A DNA stretch of 38,285 bases from JAEZHK01 sp964575255 (GTDB taxonomy: Bacteria; Bacillota; Clostridia; Christensenellales; Aristaeellaceae), in the NCBI GenBank assembly GCA_964575255.1, contig CAZNPZ010000024.1, forward strand, positions 1 to 38,285. Direction: 5' to 3'. The translations under genes were made by a program, and so were the position numbers. Shown here piece by piece: positions 25,731 to 33,139 of this stretch (positions within the stretch are counted from its first letter, which is position 1; every line of letters starts with the position of its first letter). The notes under the pieces were generated by a model that saw only the letters and a program-made list of their open reading frames with translations, searched no databases and was not told the DNA's origin.

Positions 25731-25733
25731 GCG

Positions 25734-26555
25734 TTACACCCTTTCCAGTGCGACGACGCGCTCCGCGCCGCTCAAGTCGCAAAAAATCCGTACCATTCCG
25801 AGGGGTCTGAGCATTTCGGCGACCGCGCCCGCCTGCCCCATGCCCACCTCAAACAGCATAGAGCCGCCGGGGTTCAGGCGTTCGGGCAGTTCCCGAGCGA
25901 TCCTGCGGCAGAAGTCGAGGCCGTCCGCGCCGCCCCAAAGCGCGAGCGACGGTTCCCGCGCGACCTCCGGCTGCAAGTGCCGCATGTCCTCATCCGTCAG
26001 GTAGGGGGGGTTGCAGACGACGAGGTCAAACGCGCCGGAAACCGCGTTGAACAGATCGCCCTCCGCCCAGGTTACCGAAGCGCCCAGCCGGTTCGCGTTC
26101 TCCCGCGCGACGGCGAGCGCGTCTTTACTCACGTCCGCGCCGGTGACAGACGCCAGCGGCTCAGAAAGCGCCAGCGTGACCGCCAGAATGCCGCTGCCGG
26201 TGCACAGGTCGAGTACGCGCATACCGGGTTTGATCCGCTCAAGCGCCGCCTCGCACAGCGTTTCGGTGTCCGCGCGCGGGATCAATACGCGCGGGTCGAC
26301 CAGGAACTCCCTTCCGTAGAAGACCGCGAAGCCTTCGACGTACTGCAGCGGCTCGCCGGACTCCCTGCGACAAAGCGCCCGCTCGAAAGCGGAACGCGCT
26401 TCATCCGGGACTTCCTCATTCAGGCGCAAGCGAAGCGCCCCGCGAGGAACGCGGAGCGCATCCGACAAAAGCCACCAAGCGTCGGCTTCGGGATCGGGGC
26501 TGCCGGAGGCGTTTAGGCGCGCGGCGGCGCTTTCAATCAGGTCACGGGCGCGCAT
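25734..26555 (-). CDS. prmC: Release factor glutamine methyltransferase PrmC
   Basis: A 273-residue SAM-dependent N5-glutamine methyltransferase acting on the GGQ glutamine of release factors. The SAM motif is VLDLCTGSGILAVTLA, and NPPYL is the substrate-glutamine motif. An N-terminal helical domain binds the release factor. The start at 26555 gives a normal N-terminus (MRARDLIESAAARLN), seven bases after the DUF1385 stop, but has only a weak ribosome-binding site, so coupling to the upstream gene is likely. Its substrate RF1 is encoded immediately downstream. Confidence 0.94.
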   Translation of the reverse strand: MRARDLIESAAARLNASGSPDPEADAWWLLSDALRVPRGALRLRLNEEVPDEARSAFERALCRRESGEPLQYVEGFAVFYGREFLVDPRVLIPRADTETLCEAALERIKPGMRVLDLCTGSGILAVTLALSEPLASVTGADVSKDALAVARENANRLGASVTWAEGDLFNAVSGAFDLVVCNPPYLTDEDMRHLQPEVAREPSLALWGGADGLDFCRRIARELPERLNPGGSMLFEVGMGQAGAVAEMLRPLGMVRIFCDLSGAERVVALERV

Positions 26556-26562
26556 CGAGGGA

Positions 26563-27612
26563 TCAGACCTCTTCCTTCGCCTGCTGGGCGGCGGCAGGCG
26601 CGGCCTTGTCTTCTTTTGTGTAAATCTCGCCCACAAGGTTGCCCAGCGGGTTTTCGTAGCCCAGCGACGCCTTCAGCGACACCAGCGCAACCTCCAGCAT
26701 CCTGTCGTCGGGTTCTGCGGTGGTGATCTTCTGCACCATCAGGCCGGGCCACTTGAGCGCGCGCACCAGCCAATTGTCCTCCGCCCAGGCGAGGCCCTTC
26801 AGAATTTCGTAGGACACGCCCGCGACCAGCGGCAGAAGGAGGAGCCGGCTCCCCAGCCGGATGAACGGATTGGAGGTGTCGCTGCCGAGAAGCAGGAAGA
26901 TCAGGATCGAAATCGCCATCACGATCACCAGGAAGCTGGTGCCGCAGCGCGGGTGCAGCGTCGTGAACGGACGCGCGTTTTCGACGGTCAGCTCCTTGCC
27001 GCTCTCGTAGCAGTAGATTGACTTGTGCTCCGCGCCGTGGTACTGGAAGACCCTGCGGATCTCCTTGAGCTTGGAGCACAGGTAGACGTACAGAAGGAAC
27101 ATCGCCATCCGGATCACGCCGCCGATCAGGTTGACCAAAGTCTTATTGTTGATCGCGTTTCGGATCAGCGCCTCAAGGAAGGTCGGCAGCGCGAAGAAGA
27201 GGCCCACCGACAGGAGGATCGCCAGCACCACCGCGAAGCCCATCATCACGTCGTCGGGCTTGACGCGCAAGATCTGGGCGACCTTCTTCTCAAACTTGGA
27301 CGGCTCCTCCGCTTCCAGCCCGGCCATGTCGGCGGACTCGGTCAGCGTCTTCATGCCACCCACCAGCGAGTTTACAAAGCTGACCACGCCGCGCACCAGC
27401 GGCCAGGCCATCCAAGGGTACTTCTCGCTGAGCGGCGTGATTTTGCGAACCTTGTAGACGATGCGTCCGTCGCTCTTGCGCACGGCGATCGCCACGCGGC
27501 CGGGGCCCTGCATCATCACGCCTTCCATGACGGCCTGTCCGCCAACCGAGATGAAGCCCTCCGGCTGCTTGTTGAAAAACCAGTCGTGGAAGCGCTTTGA
27601 AAAATCAGACAT
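26563..27612 (-). CDS. DUF1385 family membrane protein
   Basis: A 349-residue integral membrane protein of the DUF1385 family, common next to prmC/prfA in Clostridia and without an established function. The N-terminal part has the family signature GGQAVMEGVMMQGP. Four membrane helices are visible at about 123-145, 160-180, 226-244 and 255-275. Between the second and third lies YHGAEHKSIYCYE, followed by ARPFTTLHPRCGTSF, whose His, Glu and Cys residues could bind a metal. The ATG at 27612 follows GGGAGG by seven bases; the open frame upstream is not protein-like. It is the first gene of a transcription unit with its own promoter. Confidence 0.88.
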   Translation of the reverse strand: MSDFSKRFHDWFFNKQPEGFISVGGQAVMEGVMMQGPGRVAIAVRKSDGRIVYKVRKITPLSEKYPWMAWPLVRGVVSFVNSLVGGMKTLTESADMAGLEAEEPSKFEKKVAQILRVKPDDVMMGFAVVLAILLSVGLFFALPTFLEALIRNAINNKTLVNLIGGVIRMAMFLLYVYLCSKLKEIRRVFQYHGAEHKSIYCYESGKELTVENARPFTTLHPRCGTSFLVIVMAISILIFLLLGSDTSNPFIRLGSRLLLLPLVAGVSYEILKGLAWAEDNWLVRALKWPGLMVQKITTAEPDDRMLEVALVSLKASLGYENPLGNLVGEIYTKEDKAAPAAAQQAKEEV

Positions 27613-27646
27613 GGTTGCCTCCCGCCGGGTAGAATCCTTCTGTTTC

Positions 27647-27674
27647 ATTATATAGCCTCGAGCCCTTTTGCGAA
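27647..27674 (-). promoter_or_regulatory. Predicted promoter of the DUF1385-prmC-prfA-sua5 unit
   Basis: On the minus strand TTCGCA (27669-27674), 16-bp spacer, perfect TATAAT (27647-27652), about 35 bp before the DUF1385 start. The rpmE terminator and a structured spacer lie upstream, consistent with an independent unit. Confidence 0.6.
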
Positions 27675-27687
27675 AGCACGAAAATAT

Positions 27688-28173
27688 GACAACCACGCAA
27701 AGAAACTCTGCTTCGCAGATTTTCTTTGCGTGCGGCGAAATCCGCGTTGCGTCTTTCGTCGCATTGGGAACGGCGCAGACCCTTCAAGCCTTCGGCTTGT
27801 GGTCGGGTCTGCACATGAATCGGTGGCAGCCTTCGACCGTACACGCCGCTCTTCGGCAGCCTTTATCCGTGAAAAGTCGCTTCACGCCTTTTCACGAAAG
27901 CAGGGGCTTTGGATCCTGCACCCCGGAGAAGAGCGCTATAGCGTTGCGGAACGTCCTCTTGGGGAGAGGGTGAAGAGGGCGTGAGCCCTTTCCGCATTCC
28001 ATCAAATCCGGCGACCTGCGCGGCGGATTTGGTTTTCCCCCAAAGGCCGAGCTTGCCCGGCCGACGGGGAAAGCATACCCGATCCGGTTTCCGCCCGGAA
28101 ACGCCCGCAGGCGTCTCAGGGAACCGGCACCGTTCCAAATGCAAAGGAAAGCCGCGAAGCGGATTTCCTTTGC
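27688..28173. repeat. Hairpin-packed non-coding spacer between rpmE and DUF1385
   Basis: Nearly 500 bp without a credible gene, made of successive stem-loops. The outermost two have related arms: ACGCAAAGAAA/TTTCTTTGCGT (27695-27731) and GCAAAGGAAA/TTTCCTTTGC (28141-28173). Between them are GCAGACCC/GGGTCTGC enclosing CAAGCC-TTC-GGCTTG, AGGGC-GTGA-GCCCT, TTTCCCC/GGGGAAA enclosing GGCCG/CGGCC, GTTTCC-GCCC-GGAAAC and ACGCC-CGCA-GGCGT. Loops are often TTC or TTCG. Short open frames here have basic, Pro/Ser-rich products with no family features. I infer a dispersed structured repeat or mobile element scar rather than a gene. Confidence 0.6.
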
Positions 28174-28174
28174 C

Positions 28175-28211
28175 AGAAATAAATACAGACCAGGCGCGCC
28201 TGATCTGTATT
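28175..28211 (-). terminator. Terminator of rpmE
   Basis: AATACAGATCAGGCG and CGCCTGGTCTGTATT form a 15-bp stem with one wobble pair and a GC palindrome at the tip, followed by TATTTC on the minus strand. It begins nine bases after the rpmE stop. Confidence 0.75.
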
Positions 28212-28219
28212 GAAAGGTC

Positions 28220-28417
28220 TCACATGCCGTAGCGCTTCTTGAAGCGATCCACGCGTCCGCCGCTGTCAATCAGCTTCTGCTTGCCGGTGAAGAACGGGTG
28301 GCACTTCGAGCAAATATCGACGCGCAGTTCCTTTTTCACCGAACCGGTCTCAAAGGTCTCGCCGCATACGCAGCGGACGATCGACTTGGTATAGTTGGGA
28401 TGGATCTTTTCCTTCAT
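28220..28417 (-). CDS. rpmE: 50S ribosomal protein L31, zinc-binding type
   Basis: A 65-residue ribosomal protein of the large subunit, bridging to the small subunit. It keeps the zinc cysteines CVC (C16, C18) and CSKC (C36, C39), so it is the C+ form that stores zinc rather than the cysteine-free paralogue. HPFFTGKQKLIDSGGRVDRFKKRYG is cut here to the recognisable HPFFTGKQ and GRVDRF blocks. The ATG at 28417 follows GAGAGGTG by about eight bases; a longer in-frame reading is rejected because it crosses the promoter. It is transcribed alone, between its own promoter and terminator. Confidence 0.96.
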   Translation of the reverse strand: MKEKIHPNYTKSIVRCVCGETFETGSVKKELRVDICSKCHPFFTGKQKLIDSGGRVDRFKKRYGM

Positions 28418-28475
28418 GGTTTTCACCTCTCGATCAAGCCCGGCTGGCGGGACAAATCTGCACATTGCAAAGATT

Positions 28476-28504
28476 ATTATAGCATAAGCCAGCCGGCCGC
28501 GCAA
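28476..28504 (-). promoter_or_regulatory. Predicted promoter of rpmE
   Basis: TTGCGC (28499-28504), 17-bp spacer, TATAAT (28476-28481), with TG one base before the -10 (extended -10). It lies only 47 bp past the rho stop. The leader is about 50 nt. Confidence 0.75.
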
Positions 28505-28551
28505 TACTTTTATAAGATTTTACGCTCTCAATGCAGATTCCGTTGCCCGCG

Positions 28552-31098
28552 TCAACGCCCGCTGTACGTGTAGCCGTCCTTCTCGTAGACCGCCATCCAG
28601 CCCTTGAGCCGTTGGAAGAACTCGCGGTTGCTGCTCGTCTTGTCCAGCATGGCGATCAGGTTCTCGGCGGTCTCCTGATTGTTGTTGTTGGACAAAAGCC
28701 TTCGGATCGTGTACGCGCCGTCCAACTCTTCCTTGTCCATCAGGAGTTCCTCGCGCCGGGTGCCGGACTTGTTGAGGTCGATGGCCGGGAAGATGCGCTT
28801 CTCGGACAGCGCGCGGTCGAGGTGGATTTCCATGTTGCCGGTGCCCTTGAACTCCTCGAAGATGATGTCGTCCATGCGGCTGCCGGTTTCGACCAGCGCG
28901 GTGGCGATGATGGTCAGCGAACCGCCGTTTTCGATGTTGCGCGCCGCGCCGAAGAACCGCTTGGGCTTGTGCAGCGCACCCGGATCGAGGCCGCCGGACA
29001 GCGTCCGCCCGGTGGGCGGGATGACCAGGTTGTACGCGCGGGAGAGGCGGGTGATGGAATCAAGCAGGATCACCACGTCGCGGCCGCTTTCCACCAGCCG
29101 CTGCGCGCGCTCCAGCACCATTTCGGCCACGCGGGTGTGGTTCTCCGGTACCTCGTCGAAGGTGGAATAAACCACTTCGCCCTTGATGGAGCGCTGCATG
29201 TCGGTGACTTCCTCAGGCCGCTCGTCGATCAGAAGCACCATCAGGTGCACGTCCGGGTAGCCCCTGGTGATCGAGTTCGCGATCTTTTTAAGCAGGATCG
29301 TCTTGCCCGCCTTGGGCTGCGATACGATCAGCCCGCGCTGACCCTTGCCGATGGGCGCGACGATGTCGATGGCGCGCAGCGCCAGGTCGTTTCGCTCGCC
29401 CTCGCGCTCCAGGCGCAGCCGTTCCTCCGGGTAGATCGGCACGAGTTGCTCGAACGGGCGGCGCGCGGCGGCCTGTTCGGGCGGCATGCCGTTGATGGAA
29501 TTGATATAAATCAGGCCGCCGTAGCGATCACCCTCGCGGGTCGGGCGCGTCTTGCCCGTTACGAAGTCGCCGGTTCTGAGGTTGAAGCGGCGGATCTGCG
29601 CGATGGAGACGTATACGTCGTTGGGGCCGGGCAGGCAGTTCTCGGCGCGCAGGAAGCCGTAGCCGTCCGGATGGATTTCGAGGACGCCCTCGCCGTCCCG
29701 GCACTCGCCGCTGGCGATCATCTCCGGCACGGCAGCGTTGATGGTGCCCAGTTCGGGGTTATACGTGTTCTCGCGGCGCGGGCGCGGCGGCATTTCTGGC
29801 CTTGCCGCTGGGGCGGCGTCCTGCGCGGGGCGGGGCGGGATGTCCCGCTGCGGCGCGTCGTAGCGGCGGGTGTTGTCGTACCGGTTTTGCTGCGGGTAGC
29901 GCGCGGGCTGCTGCGGGGCGGCGTCAAAGCTCCTGCCGCGCGGCGCGTAGGGCTGACGCGGCTGAAGCGGTTGGGCCGTCAGCGGCATCCTCGTCGCGAC
30001 GCGGGGCTGCAGGCCCGAATGGAAGCGGTGTTCGAAGGGGCGCGCGGCTTCATGCGGCGCGGCGTCCGCGGATTCCCGCTTTTCGCCCGCTTCCGGCTGC
30101 GCCGCTTCCCCGGGCGGGGTGGGCGCTTCGGGCGCGGCTTCGGCAGGTATTTCCTGTGAACTTTCAAGCGGCACTTCGGCTGCAAAGGATTGGGAAGCCG
30201 CAGCAGAGGCGACTGCATCGGACGGCGCGGCGAGATCAGGCGTTTCGGCGGCGGCGGACTGAGCCGCTTCGGTCGGCGCGAGGGGCGCGGCTCCCTGCGC
30301 GGGGTTCGCCGCGGGTATAGCGGCGTTTATGGGTTTCGCCTTGGGCGGGCGTCCGGGACGCCTGCGGGGCTCCTGTTCATGTTGAATGGGCACGGGTGCT
30401 CCCGACGAAGCCGCGGATGCCGCCACAGGCGCGGGCGCTTCCGCCGGAATTGCGGCTGTCGCTGCCGGCGTGGGGACCGGAACGGCGGCTGACGTTGCCG
30501 CGGGCGCTTCCGCCGGAATTGCGGCTGGCGCTGCCGGCGCGGGGACCGGAACGGCGGCTGACGTTGTAGCCGCGGATCTTGTGTGGGCGGGTTTGGTCTC
30601 CCGCTCCGGCGCGCGCATTGCCGGGACTTCAGGTGACAAAGGCGCTTTCTCCAGAACGCGCTCCGCGGCGACAGGCGCGGGCTTTGCCGCGGACTTCGCG
30701 GGCCTCCCGCGCGCGGGTTTCACCGGAGCCGGGGTCTCTGGCACGCTTGCCTCGGACGGAGCTTCGGGCGCTTTCTCGGCCGTCGGAACGGCTTTGGGCG
30801 CTTCGGGCTGGTTCAACGCCTCGACCGCCGTCCGGGCGGGCGAAGGCTCCCGGAGCGCGACCGGTTCCGAGGCCATCGCGGTCGCTTCCACAATGGACGG
30901 CTCGCGCGGCGCGACCTCCTCCGGCGCATAAGACCTTCGCGGCGGCGGAGCGACCTTGGGCGGCTGCGCGCGCTCGGCGTCCAGCACCATCTCCACGAGG
31001 TGTGCCTTGTTGATCCCCGCGGGGATTTTCAGCCCGTGGTTCTTCGCCAGCGCGCGAAGTTCCTGTACGGTTTTTAAATGCAATGTACGGTAATCCAA
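28552..31098 (-). CDS. rho: Transcription termination factor Rho with long disordered insertion
   Basis: An 848-residue Rho, about twice the size of the E. coli protein. Residues 1-45 are the Rho_N SAP-like fold (LHLKTVQELRALAKNHGLK). Residues about 455-550 are the cold-shock RNA-binding domain, with GYGFLRA and DVYVS. The rest is the RecA-like motor, with Walker A SQPKAGKT (593-600), LLIDERPEE and LLDSITRLSRAYN. Between Rho_N and the RNA-binding domain lies an insertion of about 410 residues rich in Ala, Pro, Glu and Arg, with two AT-hook-like cores (RGRPAK near 130, PGRPPK near 248) and an Arg/Gln/Tyr-rich end (390-445). The start is TTG at 31098, nine bases after GAGAGGAG. The 254-bp leader could allow autoregulation. 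Confidence 0.95.
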   Translation of the reverse strand: MDYRTLHLKTVQELRALAKNHGLKIPAGINKAHLVEMVLDAERAQPPKVAPPPRRSYAPEEVAPREPSIVEATAMASEPVALREPSPARTAVEALNQPEAPKAVPTAEKAPEAPSEASVPETPAPVKPARGRPAKSAAKPAPVAAERVLEKAPLSPEVPAMRAPERETKPAHTRSAATTSAAVPVPAPAAPAAIPAEAPAATSAAVPVPTPAATAAIPAEAPAPVAASAASSGAPVPIQHEQEPRRRPGRPPKAKPINAAIPAANPAQGAAPLAPTEAAQSAAAETPDLAAPSDAVASAAASQSFAAEVPLESSQEIPAEAAPEAPTPPGEAAQPEAGEKRESADAAPHEAARPFEHRFHSGLQPRVATRMPLTAQPLQPRQPYAPRGRSFDAAPQQPARYPQQNRYDNTRRYDAPQRDIPPRPAQDAAPAARPEMPPRPRRENTYNPELGTINAAVPEMIASGECRDGEGVLEIHPDGYGFLRAENCLPGPNDVYVSIAQIRRFNLRTGDFVTGKTRPTREGDRYGGLIYINSINGMPPEQAAARRPFEQLVPIYPEERLRLEREGERNDLALRAIDIVAPIGKGQRGLIVSQPKAGKTILLKKIANSITRGYPDVHLMVLLIDERPEEVTDMQRSIKGEVVYSTFDEVPENHTRVAEMVLERAQRLVESGRDVVILLDSITRLSRAYNLVIPPTGRTLSGGLDPGALHKPKRFFGAARNIENGGSLTIIATALVETGSRMDDIIFEEFKGTGNMEIHLDRALSEKRIFPAIDLNKSGTRREELLMDKEELDGAYTIRRLLSNNNNQETAENLIAMLDKTSSNREFFQRLKGWMAVYEKDGYTYSGR
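30431..30566 (-). repeat. Tandem 69-bp duplication inside rho
   Basis: Two head-to-tail copies start at 30431 and 30500 and differ at only two bases over about 67. They encode a 23-residue Ala/Pro unit (core TSAAVPVP...AAIPAEAPA) at residues about 179-224. The reading frame is kept. The near identity at synonymous positions points to a recent duplication. Confidence 0.9.
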
Positions 31099-31352
31099 GA
31101 TGGGTAGCTCCTCTCAAAGATCGGGGTCTGCCGAACGGAGAAACAAAATGCGCCGCATGTTCCGTCCTGAAAATGGAGAGAAACCTTGCGCGTTACGCGT
31201 CCGGCGTGGCATACCGGCGCATCCGCGCGCGCGCCGTAAAGGAAGGCGCGCCGCCAGGCATGGAATAAACGCGGGATTCAGCGGGTTTCAAAACACAATT
31301 CGTTCGGCGGACGCCGGATATGCGAAGTCATTATATGCCGCGAGGCGCTTTA
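31099..31352 (-). promoter_or_regulatory. rho leader/promoter region
   Basis: A 254-bp spacer. Two TATAAT boxes occur on the minus strand near its upstream end, one overlapping the stop of the RNA methyltransferase gene and one about 20 bp further on, neither with a good -35. A GCGCGCC/GGCGCGC stem-loop lies near 31230-31254. A leader this long fits Rho-dependent autoregulation, which is known for rho in other bacteria but not shown here. Confidence 0.35.
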
Positions 31353-32357
31353 TTATACCGGGCGCACCGCGATGACGAAATCGCGCAGCACGGCCTGCTC
31401 CACCCAATGGGCGAGATTTCGGCAGGTTTCGTCGTCGCGGGGCGTAAAGCCCGCGGCCGCGAGCAGTTCCACCACCCGCGCGCGCTTTAACGTATAGGCG
31501 TTGAACGACAGCGCGATCGATCCACCCGGCTTCAGGACCCGGAACAGCGGCTTCAGCGACCGCTGAAGGAGTGCGTCAAGCGTCCTGTCCCCGTCCGGCC
31601 CGTGCTGGACGCCGTAGGGCAGATCGCTAGCGATGAGGTGGAACGAGCCGGGCTTGAAGGCGTCCGCGGCGCTCACGAGATCGGAAGCGATGAACGAGGC
31701 GGCGAGCGCGCCGTCCGCTTTCTCGTTTGGCCTCGTCAGCGCAATCTGCCGCCGTTTGACCTGACCCTTGCCCACGGTCATCGAAAAATCCTTCGTCTCG
31801 TGCTTGAACCGGTTGTACTCAAGGTAACGCTTCAAAAAGGCGTAGCCCTGTTCCACATCCGAGGCGTCGGTGTCTGAGCCCACCGCGTCCCAGCCCCGGT
31901 TGAGCGCCTCGAACAGCGCCGTACCCCGGCCGCACATCGGGTCAAACAATTGAAGCTTCGTATACATCGCGCCGGAAAAACCGCTCTCCAGCACGGCGAG
32001 GCTCATCAGGCTTCTGGTAAACAGTTCGCTGGTCTTTCCCTTGTATTTGAGTATCGACGAAAGATCTCCGCCCACAGCGGGCTTCCGCGCAGAGATCAAC
32101 GGCATCAGCGAGCCGTCCGGGCGCGCCTCAAAGAGAAGCCGGAGGTGGGAATGGCCGGACAGTATGGAAAGCGCGCGGTCCGTCAGCGGTTCCGCGGTGA
32201 AACACAGAAAATCCAGCCCGCCGAATTGTTGCTCGGTGATAGTCGTATCCAATCCGGCACACACGCATAAACGCGACAGCTCATAAATAAGCATCGGCCG
32301 GATAGACGTATCGTATCGGCTGTTGAGATACGGCCAGGGAAGAAGCGCGTATTGCAT
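31353..32357 (-). CDS. Trm11/UPF0020-like RNA methyltransferase
   Basis: A 334-residue class I SAM-dependent methyltransferase. Motif I is FDPMCGRGTALFEA (D139 onwards), and the catalytic motif IV is ASDLPYG near 243, the D-x-PYG form of guanine-N2 RNA methyltransferases such as Trm11, TrmG10 and RlmL. LKPGGSIALSFNAYT lies in the C-terminal part. The first 110 residues do not show a THUMP domain that I can recognise. The target RNA is unknown. I prefer the ATG at 32357, five bases after GGGAG, over a GTG six bases earlier. It lies downstream of rpsU, separated by a terminator-like hairpin, and upstream of rho. Confidence 0.83.
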   Translation of the reverse strand: MQYALLPWPYLNSRYDTSIRPMLIYELSRLCVCAGLDTTITEQQFGGLDFLCFTAEPLTDRALSILSGHSHLRLLFEARPDGSLMPLISARKPAVGGDLSSILKYKGKTSELFTRSLMSLAVLESGFSGAMYTKLQLFDPMCGRGTALFEALNRGWDAVGSDTDASDVEQGYAFLKRYLEYNRFKHETKDFSMTVGKGQVKRRQIALTRPNEKADGALAASFIASDLVSAADAFKPGSFHLIASDLPYGVQHGPDGDRTLDALLQRSLKPLFRVLKPGGSIALSFNAYTLKRARVVELLAAAGFTPRDDETCRNLAHWVEQAVLRDFVIAVRPV

Positions 32358-32403
32358 TGTCACTCCCGAATGGGGGAATCAATTAGAAATGGAAGGAATG
32401 AAC

Positions 32404-32435
32404 CGGGCTCCCAGACATGTCTGTATGGGAGCCCG
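32404..32435 (-). terminator. Terminator-like hairpin after rpsU
   Basis: CGGGCTCCCA and TGGGAGCCCG form a perfect 10-bp stem, and the 12-base loop contains GACATGTC, itself palindromic. It starts 19 bp after the rpsU stop; the tail is only moderately T-rich, so partial read-through to the methyltransferase is possible. Confidence 0.65.
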
Positions 32436-32453
32436 CAAGGCGCGTGACTGCGC

Positions 32454-32627
32454 TTAATATTTGCGTTTGCGGGCGGCTTCCGCTTTCTTCTTGCGCTTAA
32501 CGCTGGGCTTTTCGTAGTGCTCTCTTTTCCTGGCTTCGGCCAGAATCCCGGATCGGGCGGTCATGCGCTTAAAGCGGCGCAGCGCGCTCTCCAGAGACTC
32601 ATTGTCGTGAACGCGTACCTCTGACAT
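32454..32627 (-). CDS. rpsU: 30S ribosomal protein S21
   Basis: A 57-residue basic ribosomal protein of the small-subunit platform. The sequence begins MSEVRVHDNESLESALRRF and continues with KRMTARSGILAEARKREHYEKP; the C-terminus is a Lys/Arg-rich tail ending KRKY. This is the usual Firmicute S21. Length is normal. It has its own strong promoter 69 bp upstream and a hairpin downstream. GatB/YqeY often follows rpsU in Firmicutes; here an RNA methyltransferase does. Confidence 0.96.
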   Translation of the reverse strand: MSEVRVHDNESLESALRRFKRMTARSGILAEARKREHYEKPSVKRKKKAEAARKRKY

Positions 32628-32695
32628 CGTGTTTTCCCTCCCCTCATGGATGCTGACAAGTCAGCCATTGGTGCATGGGGTTCGCCACACAACCT

Positions 32696-32725
32696 ATTAT
32701 AGCGCATGGCGCTTGTAGCCGTCAA
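32696..32725 (-). promoter_or_regulatory. Predicted promoter of rpsU
   Basis: TTGACG (32720-32725), 18-bp spacer, perfect TATAAT (32696-32701), in the 131-bp gap after the HIT gene. A small GCTGAC/GTCAGC stem-loop lies in the leader. Confidence 0.78.
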
Positions 32726-32758
32726 CCGATAAACCGCAATTTTCACAATCTGCGGGAT

Positions 32759-33094
32759 TTACGCCATCTTCCCGCCCAATTGCGCGCCGCCGAGGAGGTG
32801 AAAGTGCAGATGCTTCACCGACTGCGCGCCGTGTTCCCCGCAGTTGGTGACCAGGCGGAACCCCGTCTGGGCGATTCCCTCCGCTTCCGCGATTTTCTTC
32901 GCGGCGGCGAGGAGATGAAGGCTCGTCTCCTCATCCAGCGCCATCACGTCCGGCATGTGGTTCTTCGGGACGATCAGGACGTGCACCGGCGCCTGCGGCT
33001 CGATGTCGCGGAACGCAACCACGTGTTCATCCTCATACACTCTGTTGGACGGAATTTCTCCGGAAAGGATGCGGCAGAAGACGCAATTACTCAT
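32759..33094 (-). CDS. HIT family nucleotide-binding protein (HinT-like)
   Basis: A 111-residue histidine-triad protein. The active-site triad is HLHFHLLGG (H95, H97, H99). The N-terminal CVFCRILSGEIPS has the C4-C7 pair of the HinT branch, and VPKNHMPDV is typical. These enzymes hydrolyse nucleoside phosphoramidates such as aminoacyl-adenylates; the cellular role is often unclear. The ATG at 33094 follows AAAGGGGT by seven bases. It lies 45 bp downstream of mtaB and is probably the last gene of that operon, since rpsU has its own promoter. Confidence 0.92.
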   Translation of the reverse strand: MSNCVFCRILSGEIPSNRVYEDEHVVAFRDIEPQAPVHVLIVPKNHMPDVMALDEETSLHLLAAAKKIAEAEGIAQTGFRLVTNCGEHGAQSVKHLHFHLLGGAQLGGKMA

Positions 33095-33139
33095 GAATAT
33101 ACCCCTTTCCCACCCAAAGTTTTCATGTTGTTCATAAAT

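Noticed and set aside
27863..28269. Short minus-strand frames (93 and 125 codons) in the rpmE-DUF1385 spacer
   Set aside because: They overlap each other and run through terminator and hairpins, have basic low-information products and no credible ribosome-binding site.
28531..30159. 542-codon plus-strand frame opposite rho
   Set aside because: Shadow of the rho coding sequence; composition follows the antisense of conserved Rho motifs.
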